The notes beneath the pieces are model-generated. The model was given only the letters and a program-made list of their open reading frames with translations. It had not been told where the DNA came from and ran no database searches. Position numbers and translations under genes: made by a program. From Rhodococcus sp. ARC_M5 (lineage in GTDB: Bacteria; Actinomycetota; Actinomycetes; Mycobacteriales; Mycobacteriaceae), in the NCBI RefSeq assembly GCF_022810405.1, contig NZ_JALGQE010000001.1, positions 496,001-560,000 on the forward strand: a stretch of 64,000 nucleotides of DNA, written 5' to 3'. This document shows, piece by piece, positions 8,143 to 16,731 of the stretch (positions are counted from its first letter, which is position 1; every line of letters starts with the position of its first letter).

Positions 8143-9414
8143 TCAGTACGACTCGTTGATCGCGTGCGAGACGACGGGGATCATCGATTCGACGGTGACC
8201 TCACGCGGGTTGCCCGGGGTGCACCAGTCTTCCTGGATGTGCTCGGAGATCTTCAGAACCGACTTCTCGTCGCCCTTGATCACGTCGCCCTTGCCGGCGT
8301 ACTTGCCGGTGTTCATCCGGTTCTTGTCGTACGTCGCCGAACGGATCGATCCGAAGTTGTCGGGAATGCCGACGTCCTTGGCGAGGCGGATGGCGGCTTC
8401 GACGGCAGCGTCGGCGGCCTGAACCGTCGTCATGTTCTTGGTGTCGACACCCATCGCCACGGCGATCTCCGCATAGCGCTCGTAGCGTGAGGGCAGGTTG
8501 TACTCCCACACACGCGGCAGAGCGATGGCGTTGTTGAGGCCGTGAGCGCTGTCGTAGAACGCACTGATCGCGTGCGAGATCGAGTGAATGACACCGAGTC
8601 CGCCGGAGTTGAAGGCCTGCGTGGCGATGTACTGGGCGTTCATCATGCCCTCGCGAGCCTTCAGGTTGCCCGGGTCGTACACGGCCTCGCGAAGATGCTT
8701 GGACACCAAGCCGATCGAGTAGATCGCGTTGCCCAGCGACGGTGCGAAGTCCAGACGCGAGACGTAGGGCTCGGCACCGTGGGCAAGAACGTCGAAGCCA
8801 CAGAACGCGGTCCACTGCTGGGGGCAGGTGTAGTAGAGCAGCGGATCGTCCAGTGCCAGAGTCGGTGTCGACGCCTCGTCGAAGGCGAGCCACTTGTGCG
8901 GCTTCTCCATGTCCGAGGTGTCGGTGATGACGTAGGCCCAGGACGTCTCCGAACCGGTTCCGGCAGTGGTGGATACCGCGATGTGCGGTGGGTTCTGCTT
9001 GTTCGTGGACTTGGAGAATCCCTCGAACTCGTTGATGTTGCGGCCGTCGTGGGCGACGACGACGCGGATGCCCTTGGCCGCATCGTGGCTGGAGCCACCA
9101 CCGACGGAGATGACGCTGTCGCACTTCTCCTTCTGGTACAGCGCAGCACCGTCCATGACGTTGTAGTCCTTGGGATTGGACTCGACCTTGTCGTAGAGGA
9201 CCACCTCGACGCCCTGGTACTCGATCTTGCCGATCAGTTCCTCGATGATTCCGGACCCGCGCAACCCGGTCGTGACGAGCAGCGAACGCTTGAATCCGAG
9301 TTCCTTGGCTTCGACGCCGATCATGTCGTGAGCGCCGACTCCCAGCTTGGCGCGTGGCAGCGGGTGGAACTCCTTGATGGGGAATTCCCAGATCTGATTG
9401 AGCTCGATAACCAT
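8143..9414 (-). CDS. mno: NDMA-dependent methanol/alcohol dehydrogenase (Mno/Mdo/ThcE type)
   Basis: A 423-residue iron-family dehydrogenase. Diagnostic blocks are MVIELNQIWEFPIKEFHPLP, the nucleotide motif GGGSSHDAAKG, and the metal region HSISHAISAFYDSAHG. This family uses tightly bound NADH and is assayed with the artificial acceptor NDMA; mycofactocin is its natural electron acceptor. The ATG at 9414 follows GAGGAG at good spacing; the longer frame is not coding. It oxidises methanol and other short alcohols. The 16-bp palindrome centred about 142 bp upstream suggests control by the nearby NarL-type regulator. Confidence 0.92.
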   Translation of the reverse strand: MVIELNQIWEFPIKEFHPLPRAKLGVGAHDMIGVEAKELGFKRSLLVTTGLRGSGIIEELIGKIEYQGVEVVLYDKVESNPKDYNVMDGAALYQKEKCDSVISVGGGSSHDAAKGIRVVVAHDGRNINEFEGFSKSTNKQNPPHIAVSTTAGTGSETSWAYVITDTSDMEKPHKWLAFDEASTPTLALDDPLLYYTCPQQWTAFCGFDVLAHGAEPYVSRLDFAPSLGNAIYSIGLVSKHLREAVYDPGNLKAREGMMNAQYIATQAFNSGGLGVIHSISHAISAFYDSAHGLNNAIALPRVWEYNLPSRYERYAEIAVAMGVDTKNMTTVQAADAAVEAAIRLAKDVGIPDNFGSIRSATYDKNRMNTGKYAGKGDVIKGDEKSVLKISEHIQEDWCTPGNPREVTVESMIPVVSHAINESY

Positions 9415-9548
9415 CGGTGTCTCCTCGGTGAGTGTGAGTGACAAGACGCCTACACCTGTGATCGGCGTCTCACTGGTGACCACACTCCACCGCCCGGCAC
9501 GTCGATGGAACACCTGAAGGCGCAAACCCTGCCAACGACCCGAGCGAA

Positions 9549-9564
9549 CTACCCGATCGGGTAG
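9549..9564. promoter_or_regulatory. palindromic operator upstream of methanol dehydrogenase
   Basis: CTACCCGATCGGGTAG is a perfect 16-bp palindrome identical to the core of the element at 5459-5474. It lies upstream of the methanol dehydrogenase gene in the 197-bp gap that also precedes the end of the MFS gene. Shared identity and similar distance to a start codon argue for one regulator, probably the response regulator at 2096-2776. Confidence 0.7.
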
Positions 9565-9611
9565 GACCGTTCGCTCACCCTCGGCAGAGGCGATTCACAG
9601 ACTCTGCCGCA

Positions 9612-10844
9612 CTAGCGATCTCGTCGTTGTGCCACCGAGAATCCGAGAACCGAGATCAGAGCGAGCGTGATGACGAATCCTCCGTACAGCTCCACCGTCG
9701 TGCTCAGACCGAGTCGGTGCACCGCCAGCCCGGCGACCACTGCGGGCACGCTGAACGCGAGGTAACTGATGACGAAGGTCGTGGCGAACACTCCACCTCG
9801 CTCTGCGGCGGGGACCAAGGCACCGAGCGTGCGCATCGATCCGAGAAAGGTTGCCCCCCAGCCCGATCCGGCAATCACCGCCCCGACGAAGTACATCGCT
9901 ATCGACTCGATCTGCACCGACACCAGTGTCAGCGCGACGCCTGCCGCCAACACGGTCGCACCGGTCATCATCACCGCACGGGGGAACCGATTGCGCACCA
10001 CTGCAGCTGCCACCGCACCCGTGGCGAACAGCGCGAAGATCTCCAGCCCGCCCACGATGTGGTTGTCCACGCCGAACAGGGTGCCGATGATGGACGGCCC
10101 GAGCGAGAGGTGAAACCCGCCGAGGGACCAGGTCGCGAACAAAGCGGGAGCGATGAGAAAGAACGGTGCCCGCACCGACTTCGGGATCGACATCCTCGGC
10201 AGCAGGGTCGCCGCGAGGTGACGGCGAGAGTCGAAGCCGCGCATCGCCGACGTCTCCGGCACGAACAGCAGCGCGACGGCCAACGTCAGGGCAGCAACGA
10301 TCAACAGGACGAAGACGAGAATCTCCGGTGCCGGTGCCAATTGCACCAACAGTCCGGCACCGAGCGCGCCACCGGCGAGCCCCAGTGAAGGAGCCACGCT
10401 GTTGAGCAACGGCCCGGTGGAGGCGTTGGGCTGCAGATCGATGACGGCCGCACTCATCGCTCCGGTGGCCGCGCCGGCCGCGACTCCCTGCACGACGCGT
10501 GCCGCGATGAGCATCGGGACGCTGTCGGCGACGATGAACAGCACCAAGCTGACTGCGAGCAGCAGCAGTGAGGCGATCAGAATCGGTTTGCGCCCGATGT
10601 GGTCCGACAGACTACCGACGGTGAGCAACGTGGACAGCAACGCGACCGCATACACGGCAAAGACGACCGTGAGGGTGAGAGCGCTGAATCCCCAGGCCTG
10701 TTGGTACACCGGGTACAGCGGTGACGGTGCCGACGCGGAGGCCATCAGGACCAGAAAGGCAATTCCGACCACCCAGAACGCGTACCGGTGCGGAATTCGC
10801 GCCGCGGTCCGTCCCGCTGGACTCCGAGTGTCCACGCCGACCAT
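9612..10844 (-). CDS. MFS transporter
   Basis: A 410-residue major facilitator with about 12 hydrophobic segments. The loop 2-3 signature is GSLSDHIGRKPIL and motif C-like glycines (GVAAGAATGAMSAAVIDL) are present in the middle helices. The ATG follows GGAAGGAAACAC. Its overall form resembles drug or small-molecule exporters of the DHA1 group. It runs in the same direction as methanol dehydrogenase but about 200 bp before it, with an operator between them, so it is probably a separate unit. The substrate is unknown. Confidence 0.75.
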   Translation of the reverse strand: MVGVDTRSPAGRTAARIPHRYAFWVVGIAFLVLMASASAPSPLYPVYQQAWGFSALTLTVVFAVYAVALLSTLLTVGSLSDHIGRKPILIASLLLLAVSLVLFIVADSVPMLIAARVVQGVAAGAATGAMSAAVIDLQPNASTGPLLNSVAPSLGLAGGALGAGLLVQLAPAPEILVFVLLIVAALTLAVALLFVPETSAMRGFDSRRHLAATLLPRMSIPKSVRAPFFLIAPALFATWSLGGFHLSLGPSIIGTLFGVDNHIVGGLEIFALFATGAVAAAVVRNRFPRAVMMTGATVLAAGVALTLVSVQIESIAMYFVGAVIAGSGWGATFLGSMRTLGALVPAAERGGVFATTFVISYLAFSVPAVVAGLAVHRLGLSTTVELYGGFVITLALISVLGFSVAQRRDR

Positions 10845-10918
10845 GTGTTTCCTTCCACTGCAGTGATCCTTAGCTCAGTGAAAGACAACGCGCAGGATCG
10901 CCTCGCATTCCCGGAAGA

Positions 10919-11695
10919 TCAGTGTTGCTCTGCTCGTACGTCGTCGAACAGCAGTTCCCCCTCGGGATACCGCTGCGCGCTCGCCGGCAAACGGCCTTCG
11001 CTCCCGCTCAACCACACCGATACTCGGCCGGTTCCCGAACCGCTGGAACCGACCTCGTCGACGCGTCGGACCGTCTGGTTGGCCACCGCATCGGCGCTGT
11101 CGAACAGCGTCACCTCGGTGGGCAGCTGTGCGACGATCTCGCCTCGCACCAGCGGATAGTGCGTGCAGCCCAACACGATCGATTGGACGTCGTCGGGGGT
11201 GGCTGCCACGGCGGCGGCGATGGCAGCGCTGATCCCCCGAGCATCTCCGCGATCGATCGAATCCGCCAGACCGTGACACGCCACACTCGTCACCGTCCGG
11301 TGCGAGGCGAACTCCTCGATCAACCGCCCCTGATAGGCGCTGGCAGTCGTGGCCGCCGTCGCCCAGACAGCAATTCGATCACTCACCGCCGCAGCGGGTT
11401 TGATCGCCGGAACGGTGCCCACCACCGGAACCGTGTCACCGAGCGCGGCCCGGACGTGACCCAGCGCCGTCACACTGGCGGTGTTGCACGGAAGCACGAC
11501 CACCTCGGCACCGAGTTCGACGGCATGCTGCGCCGTTCCGACCACCCGATCGATCACCCACCGATCGGGCTTGGGTCCCCACGGAGCATTGTCCGGATCC
11601 ATCATCAGCACCAGATCGAGCTCGGGGCGCGCTTGTCGCAGCCGCGCAGCCGTCGGGAGCATTCCCAACCCCGAGTCGATCAGTGCGACGATCAT
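10919..11695 (-). CDS. glutamate/aspartate racemase-family protein
   Basis: A 258-residue protein of the MurI fold. The two catalytic-cysteine blocks are visible: VVLPCNTASVTAL near residue 67 and VLGCTHYPLVRGE near residue 172. The usual N-terminal substrate strand IFDSGVGG appears here as LIDSGLGMLPTA, so the canonical glycine-rich loop is altered. It overlaps the metB stop by four bases and lies in a sulfur-amino-acid operon, not a cell-wall one. I infer a racemase paralogue or a related cofactor-independent racemase rather than the housekeeping MurI. Confidence 0.7.
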   Translation of the reverse strand: MIVALIDSGLGMLPTAARLRQARPELDLVLMMDPDNAPWGPKPDRWVIDRVVGTAQHAVELGAEVVVLPCNTASVTALGHVRAALGDTVPVVGTVPAIKPAAAVSDRIAVWATAATTASAYQGRLIEEFASHRTVTSVACHGLADSIDRGDARGISAAIAAAVAATPDDVQSIVLGCTHYPLVRGEIVAQLPTEVTLFDSADAVANQTVRRVDEVGSSGSGTGRVSVWLSGSEGRLPASAQRYPEGELLFDDVRAEQH

Positions 11696-12864
11696 GCCAG
11701 CGCTTGCTCGACGTCGCCCACCAGATCGGCACCGTCCTCGATACCGACGGACAGCCGCACCAGATCGTCGGGGACCTCGAGCAGCGAACCGGCCGTCGAC
11801 GCATGGGTCATGGCACCCGGGTGCTCGATCAGCGATTCGACGCCACCGAGCGACTCGGCGAGGGTGAAGATCTCGGTCTTCGCGCAGAAATCGAGAGCGG
11901 CCTGCTTGCCACCGGCCAGGCGCACCGACACCATGCCGCCGAAGCGTCGCATCTGCTTGGCGGCGACCGCATGGGACGGGTGCGATTCGAGTCCGGGGTA
12001 GATGACCGACGAGATGGCCGGATGTCCGTCGAGGAATTCGACGATCTTTTCGGCGTTGTCGCTGTGGCGTTCCATCCGCAGCGCAAGGGTCTTGATTCCA
12101 CGCAAGGTCAGGAACGCGTCGAACGGTCCCGGAACGCCGCCTGCACCGTTCTGCAGGAATGCGAAGGCCGTATCCAGTTCCTCGCTGTCGGTCACCAACG
12201 CACCGCCGACCACATCGGAGTGACCACCGATGTACTTGGTGGTCGAGTGCAGCACCACGTCGGCACCGAGGCTCAGAGGCTGCTGCAGGTACGGGGATGC
12301 GAACGTGTTGTCGACGACGAGCTTGGCCCCACCCTCGTGCGCGACACCCGAGAGCGCCTCGATGTCACCGACGTTGAGCAACGGGTTGGTGGGCGTCTCG
12401 ACCCAGACGAGCTTGGTGTTCGGTCGCATCGCCGCGCGGACCTCGTCGACGTCCGACACCGCGGCCACCGAGTACTCGATGCCCCACTGGGTGAAGACCT
12501 TGTCGATCAATCGGTAGGTGCCGCCGTAGGCATCGTTGGGAATGACGAGATGATCACCGGGACGCAGGGCCGAACGTAACAGGCAGTCCGTAGCGGCCAT
12601 GCCCGAGGAGAACGCCCGGCCGTAGGTGCCGGACTCGATGGCCGCGAGGTTGGCCTCGAGCGGACGACGAGTCGGGTTGCCGGTGCGCGCGTACTCGAAT
12701 CCGCTGCGCATGCCGCCCACGCCGTCCTGCGCGAAGGTGGAGCTGGCGTAGATCGGCACGTTCACCGCGCCGGTCAGCGGATCGGGCTCGTAACCCGCGT
12801 GTACCGCCTTGGTGGAAAAGCCCTGCCAGGAGGTGTTGTCTGCCTTGCTGCGCTGCTCACTCAT
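11692..12864 (-). CDS. metB: cystathionine gamma-synthase/lyase
   Basis: A 390-residue PLP enzyme of the Cys/Met metabolism family. It carries the PLP-lysine block HSTTKYIGGHSDVVGGALV, the substrate segment YARTGNPTRRPLEANLAA, and the C-terminal SLGGVESLIEHPGAMTHAS. It joins O-acylhomoserine and cysteine to cystathionine, or cleaves cystathionine; the actinobacterial enzymes often do both. The start is the internal ATG giving MSEQRSKADN. A cystathionine beta-synthase gene lies 1.3 kb away, so a transsulfuration route is encoded. It overlaps the racemase-like gene by four bases. Confidence 0.88.
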   Translation of the reverse strand: MSEQRSKADNTSWQGFSTKAVHAGYEPDPLTGAVNVPIYASSTFAQDGVGGMRSGFEYARTGNPTRRPLEANLAAIESGTYGRAFSSGMAATDCLLRSALRPGDHLVIPNDAYGGTYRLIDKVFTQWGIEYSVAAVSDVDEVRAAMRPNTKLVWVETPTNPLLNVGDIEALSGVAHEGGAKLVVDNTFASPYLQQPLSLGADVVLHSTTKYIGGHSDVVGGALVTDSEELDTAFAFLQNGAGGVPGPFDAFLTLRGIKTLALRMERHSDNAEKIVEFLDGHPAISSVIYPGLESHPSHAVAAKQMRRFGGMVSVRLAGGKQAALDFCAKTEIFTLAESLGGVESLIEHPGAMTHASTAGSLLEVPDDLVRLSVGIEDGADLVGDVEQALA

Positions 12865-12945
12865 GACCTCCACACTAATCGGCCTGCTGCGCTCGGCAGG
12901 GGCGTGGGTAACCTGCGAAGACAACCCCCAGCGGAAAGAGGCACC

Positions 12946-14118
12946 GTGGCCAACTCCCAGAGCGTCGACGAACTGTTCGCGATCGATTCACTCCTCGACG
13001 ACGAGGAGCGACAGATCAGGGACACCGTGCGCAAATTCGGCAACGAGCGCATCCGTCCGCACATCGCCGACTGGTTCGACGAGGGCACGGTACCGGCGCG
13101 AGAACTGGCCAAGGAACTCGGCTCACTCGGGTTGCTGGGCATGCACCTCGAGGGCTACGGCTGCGCCGGAACGTCGGCGACGGCGTACGGCCTGGCCTGC
13201 CTCGAACTCGAAGCCATCGACTCCGGCATCCGTTCGCTGGTCTCGGTGCAGGGCTCGCTGGCGATGTTCGCCATCTGGAAGTACGGCTCCGAGGAGCAGA
13301 AGCAGCAGTGGCTACCGGGAATGGCCGAGGGCTCGCTGATCGGCTGCTTCGGCCTGACCGAGGCAGACTACGGATCGAACCCCGGCGGCATGCTCACCCG
13401 CGCCAAGCGCGACGGTGACGACTGGATCCTCAACGGCAGCAAGATGTGGATCACCAACGGACCCATCGCCGACGTCGCCGTCGTCTGGGCACAGACCGAC
13501 GACAAGATCCGCGGCTTCGTCGTCCCGACCGACACTCCGGGATTCACCGCCAACACGGTCAAGAAGAAGCTGTCGCTGCGTGCCTCGATCACCGGCGAGC
13601 TGGTCTTCGACGACGTACGGCTGCCCGCCGATGCGATGCTGCCCGAGGCCCGCGGTCTGAGCGGACCGCTGAGCTGCCTCAACGAGGCCCGCTTCGGCAT
13701 CGTCTTCGGCGCGATGGGTGCCGCTCGGGACTGCATCGAATCGGCCGTCGAATACTCCAAGACCCGCGCGGTCTTCGACAAGCCCCTCGCCGGATATCAG
13801 ATCACCCAGGCCAAGCTCGCGAACATGGCCCTCGAACTCGGCAAGGGACAGCTACTCGCCCTGCACCTGGGCCGACTCAAGGACAAGGGCGAGTTGCCGG
13901 GCGAACGGGTGTCGCTCGGCAAACTCAACAACGTGCGTGAGGCCATCAAAATTGCTCGCGAATGCCGAACGATTCTGGGAGCCAACGGAATCACACTCGA
14001 ATACCCGGTGCTTCGACACGCCAACAACCTCGAATCCGTCCTCACCTACGAGGGCACGTCCGAGGTCCATCAACTGGTGATCGGACAGGCCCTGACCGGC
14101 TCGAGCGCGGTGCGCTGA
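12946..14118 (+). CDS. acyl-CoA dehydrogenase, glutaryl-CoA dehydrogenase type
   Basis: A 390-residue flavoprotein. FAD/substrate blocks are GCFGLTEADYGSNPGGM and KMWITNGPIADVAVVWA; the catalytic base is E369 in TYEGTSEVHQL. The run EAIDSGIRSLVSVQGSLAM resembles glutaryl-CoA dehydrogenases, which oxidise and decarboxylate glutaryl-CoA to crotonyl-CoA. The GTG start follows GGAAAGAGG. If the monooxygenase pathway at 34-42 kb handles lysine, this enzyme could complete it. A general acyl-CoA dehydrogenase cannot be excluded. It ends just before a strong hairpin. Confidence 0.78.
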   Translation: MANSQSVDELFAIDSLLDDEERQIRDTVRKFGNERIRPHIADWFDEGTVPARELAKELGSLGLLGMHLEGYGCAGTSATAYGLACLELEAIDSGIRSLVSVQGSLAMFAIWKYGSEEQKQQWLPGMAEGSLIGCFGLTEADYGSNPGGMLTRAKRDGDDWILNGSKMWITNGPIADVAVVWAQTDDKIRGFVVPTDTPGFTANTVKKKLSLRASITGELVFDDVRLPADAMLPEARGLSGPLSCLNEARFGIVFGAMGAARDCIESAVEYSKTRAVFDKPLAGYQITQAKLANMALELGKGQLLALHLGRLKDKGELPGERVSLGKLNNVREAIKIARECRTILGANGITLEYPVLRHANNLESVLTYEGTSEVHQLVIGQALTGSSAVR

Positions 14119-14121
14119 CGC

Positions 14122-14169
14122 GCAGTGGTGTGGTTGAGTGCCCCCTGGGGCACTCAACCACACCACTGC
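14122..14169. terminator. bidirectional hairpin between acyl-CoA dehydrogenase and cystathionine beta-synthase genes
   Basis: Arms 14122-14144 and 14147-14169 are perfectly complementary over about 22 bp. The element sits exactly between two converging genes. Compared with the hairpin at 8089-8136, 18 of 21 arm positions are the same and the three differences are compensated in the opposite arm. There is no poly-T tail. Confidence 0.75.
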
Positions 14170-14171
14170 CG

Positions 14172-15557
14172 CTAGGCACCCTTGCTGAGGAATCCGAGCA
14201 GATCGTGGCGAGTGATGACGCCGACGGGCTTGCCCTCTTCGACGACCATCAGCGCATCGGATTCGCCGAGTGCCTTGGTGGCGTCGGAGACGGTTTCCCC
14301 GGCACCGATCAGCGGGAACGGCTCACTCATGTGCTTCGCAACCGGATCTGCCAATGCTGCGCGTCCCTCGAACACTGCGCTGAGCAGTTCGCGTTCGGTG
14401 ACGCTGCCTGCGACCTCGCCTGCCATGACGGGCGGCTCGGCACCGACGACGGGCATCTGCGAGACGCCGTACTCGCGCAGAATCTCGATGGCGTCGCGCA
14501 CGGTTTCCGACGGGTGGGTGTGCACCAGATCCGGCAACGCGCCGGACTTTCCGCGCAGCACCGCGCCGACGGAAGTCTCCTCGGTCGTACCGTCCAACCG
14601 CGAACGCAGGAACCCGTACGACGACATCCACGAGTCGTTGAAGATCTTCGCCAGGTAGCCGCGACCGCCGTCGGGGAGCAGGACGACGACGAGCGCGTCG
14701 GGACCTTCGCGCTCGGCGACCTGGATTGCCGCAACGGCGGCCATGCCGCACGAGCCGCCGACCAGCAGGCCTTCTTCCCGCGCGAGGCGGCGGGTCATGT
14801 CGAACGAATCGGCATCGGACACGGCGATGATCTCGTCCGGGATGGACGGGTCGTAGGCGGTCGGCCAGAAGTCCTCACCGACACCCTCGACCAAGTACGG
14901 ACGTCCCGTACCGCCGGAGTACACCGAGCCCTCGGGGTCGACGCCGATGACCTTGACCTTGCCGCCGGAGACCTCCTTGAGGTACTTACCGGTACCGGAG
15001 ATGGTGCCGCCGGTGCCGACGCCTGCGACGAAGTGAGTGATCTTTCCGTCGGTGTCGGCCCAGATCTCCGGACCGGTGGTCTCGTAGTGGCTGGCCGGGC
15101 CTGCGGGGTTGGAGTACTGGTTCGGCTTCCACGCTCCCTCGATCTCCCGGACGAGCCGATCGGAGACGCTGTAGTAGCTGTTGGGGTCGTCGGGTGCGAC
15201 GGCCGTCGGGCAGACCACGACCTCGGCTCCGTAGGCGCGCAGCACGTTGCGCTTGTCCTCACCCACCTTGTCGGGGCACACGAACACGCACTTGTAGCCG
15301 CGCTGCTGCGCGACCAGTGCGAGTCCGACGCCGGTGTTGCCGGACGTCGGTTCGACGATGGTGCCGCCGGGCTTCAGTTCGCCGGCCGCCTCGGCCGCGT
15401 CGATCATCTTGACCGCGATGCGGTCCTTGGACGAACCACCCGGGTTGAGGTACTCGATCTTTGCCGCGACCGTGCCGCCGCTGCCGCCGACGACAGTGGA
15501 CAACTTCACCAACGGGGTGTTGCCGATGAGTTCGGTGATGTGCTGTGCGATGCGCAT
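14172..15557 (-). CDS. cbs: cystathionine beta-synthase
   Basis: A 461-residue PLP enzyme. The N-terminal catalytic part has K44 in NPGGSSKDRIA, the phosphate loop GVGTGGTISGTG and the substrate block EPTSGNTGVGLAL. Two C-terminal CBS regulatory repeats span about residues 335-455. It condenses serine and homocysteine to cystathionine in reverse transsulfuration. The start is the ATG giving MRIAQHITELIGNTPL. The frame is open much further upstream but overlaps the start of the divergent SGNH gene. It faces the acyl-CoA dehydrogenase gene across a shared hairpin. Confidence 0.93.
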   Translation of the reverse strand: MRIAQHITELIGNTPLVKLSTVVGGSGGTVAAKIEYLNPGGSSKDRIAVKMIDAAEAAGELKPGGTIVEPTSGNTGVGLALVAQQRGYKCVFVCPDKVGEDKRNVLRAYGAEVVVCPTAVAPDDPNSYYSVSDRLVREIEGAWKPNQYSNPAGPASHYETTGPEIWADTDGKITHFVAGVGTGGTISGTGKYLKEVSGGKVKVIGVDPEGSVYSGGTGRPYLVEGVGEDFWPTAYDPSIPDEIIAVSDADSFDMTRRLAREEGLLVGGSCGMAAVAAIQVAEREGPDALVVVLLPDGGRGYLAKIFNDSWMSSYGFLRSRLDGTTEETSVGAVLRGKSGALPDLVHTHPSETVRDAIEILREYGVSQMPVVGAEPPVMAGEVAGSVTERELLSAVFEGRAALADPVAKHMSEPFPLIGAGETVSDATKALGESDALMVVEEGKPVGVITRHDLLGFLSKGA

Positions 15558-15654
15558 TGCTCCATCTTCCCAGATGCGGGTATTCGACTCTCGGTCACGG
15601 CCGTCCAGACCGCGCATACGATGGTGTCGACGGCGCGAGGAGAGGGATCGATCT

Positions 15655-16668
15655 GTGACGGCGAGCGGATGGCGTACCGCTGCGAAGGCGAGCGCCGCGA
15701 CGGTTCTCGCAGGCTCCGGAGCAGGGACTGCGTCCTGGGCCGCGTACCGGCATCTGATGGCACAGGCCGCTGCGGCCCGGGGTGTCATCGGGCGCACCAC
15801 CGCCAAACCACCGGAGGCCGACGGCGTCTACACCGCGGGATGCGCGGCCCCGGAACGGTGGCGGATGGGAAATTCAGCAGATATTCATCTGATGATCTTC
15901 GGCGACTCCACTGCAGCGGGAGTGGGCTGCATCGTCGGCGACGAAGTTCCCGGCGTGCTGCTCGCCCGCGGACTTGCCGAGGAAACCGGGCAACGAATTC
16001 GGTTGAGCACCAAAGCAATTGCCGGCGCTACCTCGAAGGGGCTCGAAGGCCAGGTCGACGCGATGTTCGTCGCAGGCCCGCCCCCGGACGCAGCGGTCAT
16101 CTTCGTCGGCGCGAACGACGTCACCAAGAAGTTCTCGATTGCCGCGTCGGCGGCCCGGTTGGGCGACGCGGTCGAACGACTGACGGCCAAGGGCTGTGTG
16201 GTCGCCGTGGGCACCTGTCCCGATCTCGGTGTCGTGACGGCCATTCCGCAGCCGCTGCGCACCGTCGTCCGCAATTGGGGTCGACGCCTCGCGAATGCCC
16301 AGACGGCCCGCACGCTCAGCGCAGGCGGGCATCCGGTGGCGCTGGCGGATCTGCTCTCCCCGGAGTTTCTCGCGGCGCCCGACACCATGTTCTCGGCGGA
16401 CCGCTTCCACCCGTCGGCCGCCGGCTACGAGCTCGCAGCGCAGCAGATTCTGCCGGTGCTCGCATCGGCACTCGGTGTGTGGCACGGCGGTCCGCTGCCC
16501 GAGTTGCCGACCGTGTCCGCGGCCGTCGAATCGCGCAAGGCCATCCCCCGCGCCACGGCCGCACTCGACCGCTTCCTGCGCAGAAGAACCGCCGAGCTCG
16601 ATGCCGAGATAGTCACTGCGTCGGAGGATCTCGTACGTCGTGACAACGTCGATTCGTCGGGGTTGTAG
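15655..16668 (+). CDS. SGNH/GDSL-family hydrolase
   Basis: A 337-residue protein with an N-terminal hydrophobic stretch (about residues 8-30), probably a membrane anchor or signal peptide. The SGNH blocks are present: block I LMIFGDSTAAGVGC, block III FVGANDVTKK and block V SADRFHPSAAGYELAA, supplying Ser, Gly, Asn and His. Such enzymes deacylate or hydrolyse esters, often at the cell envelope. The GTG start follows GAGGAGAGGG and diverges from cbs across about 97 bp. The substrate is unknown. Confidence 0.8.
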   Translation: MTASGWRTAAKASAATVLAGSGAGTASWAAYRHLMAQAAAARGVIGRTTAKPPEADGVYTAGCAAPERWRMGNSADIHLMIFGDSTAAGVGCIVGDEVPGVLLARGLAEETGQRIRLSTKAIAGATSKGLEGQVDAMFVAGPPPDAAVIFVGANDVTKKFSIAASAARLGDAVERLTAKGCVVAVGTCPDLGVVTAIPQPLRTVVRNWGRRLANAQTARTLSAGGHPVALADLLSPEFLAAPDTMFSADRFHPSAAGYELAAQQILPVLASALGVWHGGPLPELPTVSAAVESRKAIPRATAALDRFLRRRTAELDAEIVTASEDLVRRDNVDSSGL

Positions 16669-16731
16669 GTTCGGTCAGGAGACATCGCCTACTCGGCGGT
16701 AGCAGAGCAGATTCGATCAGAAGGAGATCAC

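Noticed and set aside
13962..16643. 893-codon + strand frame opposite cystathionine beta-synthase
   Set aside because: It runs antisense to cbs and out of frame with the acyl-CoA dehydrogenase and SGNH genes; composition is Arg/Gly-rich shadow sequence.
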